Assembly (NCBI RefSeq): GCF_030408675.1
Contig: NZ_CP047200.1
Span: forward strand, 310,001-374,000
Direction: 5' to 3'
From: Corynebacterium durum
GTDB lineage: Bacteria; Actinomycetota; Actinomycetes; Mycobacteriales; Mycobacteriaceae
DNA: 64,000 nt
Shown here: one piece after another, positions 63,082 to 64,000 of the stretch
Position numbering within the stretch: the first letter of the stretch is position 1
Layout: each line of letters starts with the position of its first letter
Program-made: the position numbers and the translations under genes
The notes under the pieces: model-generated
The model's database searches: none
The model's input: only the letters and a program-made list of their open reading frames with translations
Told to the model about the DNA's origin: nothing

Positions 63082-64000
63082 ATGAAGATCGCGATCATTG
63101 GTGCGGGCCTTGCCGGGCTTACGGCCGCTTACGAACTCCGCGACCATGAGGTCGACGTGTTTGAAGCCGACGACCGTATTGGCGGGAAGCTGCGTACCGT
63201 TGCGTTTAACGACGGCCCGGTGGACATGGGGGCCGAAGCTTACCTTGCGGTCCGCACCGATGCCACCGACTTTTTCGAGTCCCTTGGCCTCGGGGATCAT
63301 GTGGTCTACCCCTCGGACGCGCGCCCAGCGATTTACGCCGGCGGTGAGCTGCACGCCATGCCCACCGAGACAGTCATGGGGATTCCTGCAACCTCTGATG
63401 CCGTTGAGGGACTGATCAGCACCGAGGAGGCGGTGCACATTGATGCCGAGCGTAACCGCGAATCGCTGGATTGGCAGGTAGGTGAAGACCGCTGCCTTGG
63501 TATCATGCTCCGCCAGCGCTATGGTGACGGCATTGTTGATCACGTTGTTTCTGCGCTGCTTGGTGGCGTGTATTCCAGTGGTGCTGACGCCCTGGGGGTG
63601 CGGGCAACCATTCCCCAGCTTGCCGCCATGTTTGATGAGATGGCCGAGGCAGGGGAAAAGATCACGGTCAGCGGGGCCGTCGAGAAGCTTCTTGCCCGTC
63701 GCGGCCCGCGGAAGGGGCCGGTGTTTGCCACATTTAGTGGTGGGTATGCCGAACTGTACGAGACCTTGGCCGAAAAATCTGGGGCCAGCATTCATATCGA
63801 CTCGTTTATTTCGGAATTAACACCGCAGATGCTGGAGAAATACGATCGCATCCTGTTGGCCACCCCGGCACCGACTACGGCACTATTGCTCCGGACTGTC
63901 GCCCCGGAAGCCAGTACTGAATTGAAAAAAGTAGAGTTGGCCAGTTCCGCCGTGGTGGGGCTGAAATTCGACAACACTGAGGGGCTACCCGATAATTCCG
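63082..64000 (+). CDS. hemY: Coproporphyrinogen/protoporphyrinogen oxidase, HemY-type, cut by window end
   Basis: The first 306 codons of an FAD-dependent oxidase: Rossmann motif IIGAGLAGLTAAYEL, VFEADDRIGGKLRT, MGAEAYLAV, and later SALLGGVYSSGADALGVRAT and FATFSGGYAELYETL. In actinobacteria this enzyme oxidises coproporphyrinogen III to coproporphyrin III in the coproporphyrin-dependent pathway. The ATG at 63082 follows GAGGAGAAC. The stop and the rest of the cluster (hemH, hemQ) lie beyond the window. Confidence 0.93.
   Translation, partial: MKIAIIGAGLAGLTAAYELRDHEVDVFEADDRIGGKLRTVAFNDGPVDMGAEAYLAVRTDATDFFESLGLGDHVVYPSDARPAIYAGGELHAMPTETVMGIPATSDAVEGLISTEEAVHIDAERNRESLDWQVGEDRCLGIMLRQRYGDGIVDHVVSALLGGVYSSGADALGVRATIPQLAAMFDEMAEAGEKITVSGAVEKLLARRGPRKGPVFATFSGGYAELYETLAEKSGASIHIDSFISELTPQMLEKYDRILLATPAPTTALLLRTVAPEASTELKKVELASSAVVGLKFDNTEGLPDNS

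Overview
The window is a 64 kb chromosomal segment of a high-GC mycolata actinobacterium, most likely a Corynebacterium. The evidence is a single-chain type I fatty acid synthase of about 3,040 residues, mycothiol synthesis (mshA), the mshA-gpmA-senX3-regX3 order, the proC / BldC-like HTH / bS22 / serB1 / glutaredoxin-like order, and a hemA-hemC-hemD-hemB-hemE-hemY cluster. Species cannot be named from sequence alone.

Layout. 0-8 kb: end of an alpha/beta hydrolase, an FtsX-type permease with its ATPase, a divergent lone permease paralogue, an AT-rich membrane-anchored pentapeptide-repeat protein, purU, and a DUF559-type nuclease-fold protein. 8-18 kb: the giant fas gene with a TetR gene directly upstream. 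18-22.6 kb: deoC, a membrane-protein remnant, an LmeA-like DUF2993 protein, a methyltransferase, a DUF2505 protein and murB. 22.6-38.7 kb: an accessory block with palindromic intergenic repeats, small immunity-like proteins (one frameshifted), an ABC-2 export operon, two paralogous lipoproteins, a MerR/hydrolase divergon, a TetR/HPP-protein divergon, an rclA-alkA-ogt-HEAT-like stress operon and a photolyase. 38.7-53 kb: fadD, mshA, gpmA, senX3-regX3, a MacB-like permease lacking an adjacent ATPase, a decayed ppx2, an acidic membrane protein, proC, HTH, bS22, serB1. 53-64 kb: glutaredoxin-like protein and the heme cluster, carrying a PadR gene, an XRE/membrane-protein pair and a P-type-ATPase-like protein that has lost its catalytic motifs; hemY runs off the end.

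How the parts work together. fas makes the acyl chains for membrane and mycolic lipids and fadD activates fatty acids. mshA starts mycothiol synthesis. senX3-regX3 resembles the phosphate-responsive two-component pair. The hem genes carry glutamyl-tRNA through to coproporphyrinogen and on to the product of HemY. rclA, alkA, ogt and phr form an oxidative and DNA-damage defence group.

The most unusual signals are: (1) a 13-bp word, GGCGTCGATAAGC, present nine times exactly plus several near copies, on both strands and in several reading frames; (2) the pseudo-P-type ATPase inside the heme operon; (3) families of long nested palindromes confined to gaps between genes; and (4) decayed or orphaned genes (ppx2 relic, permease without ATPase, one-base frameshift).
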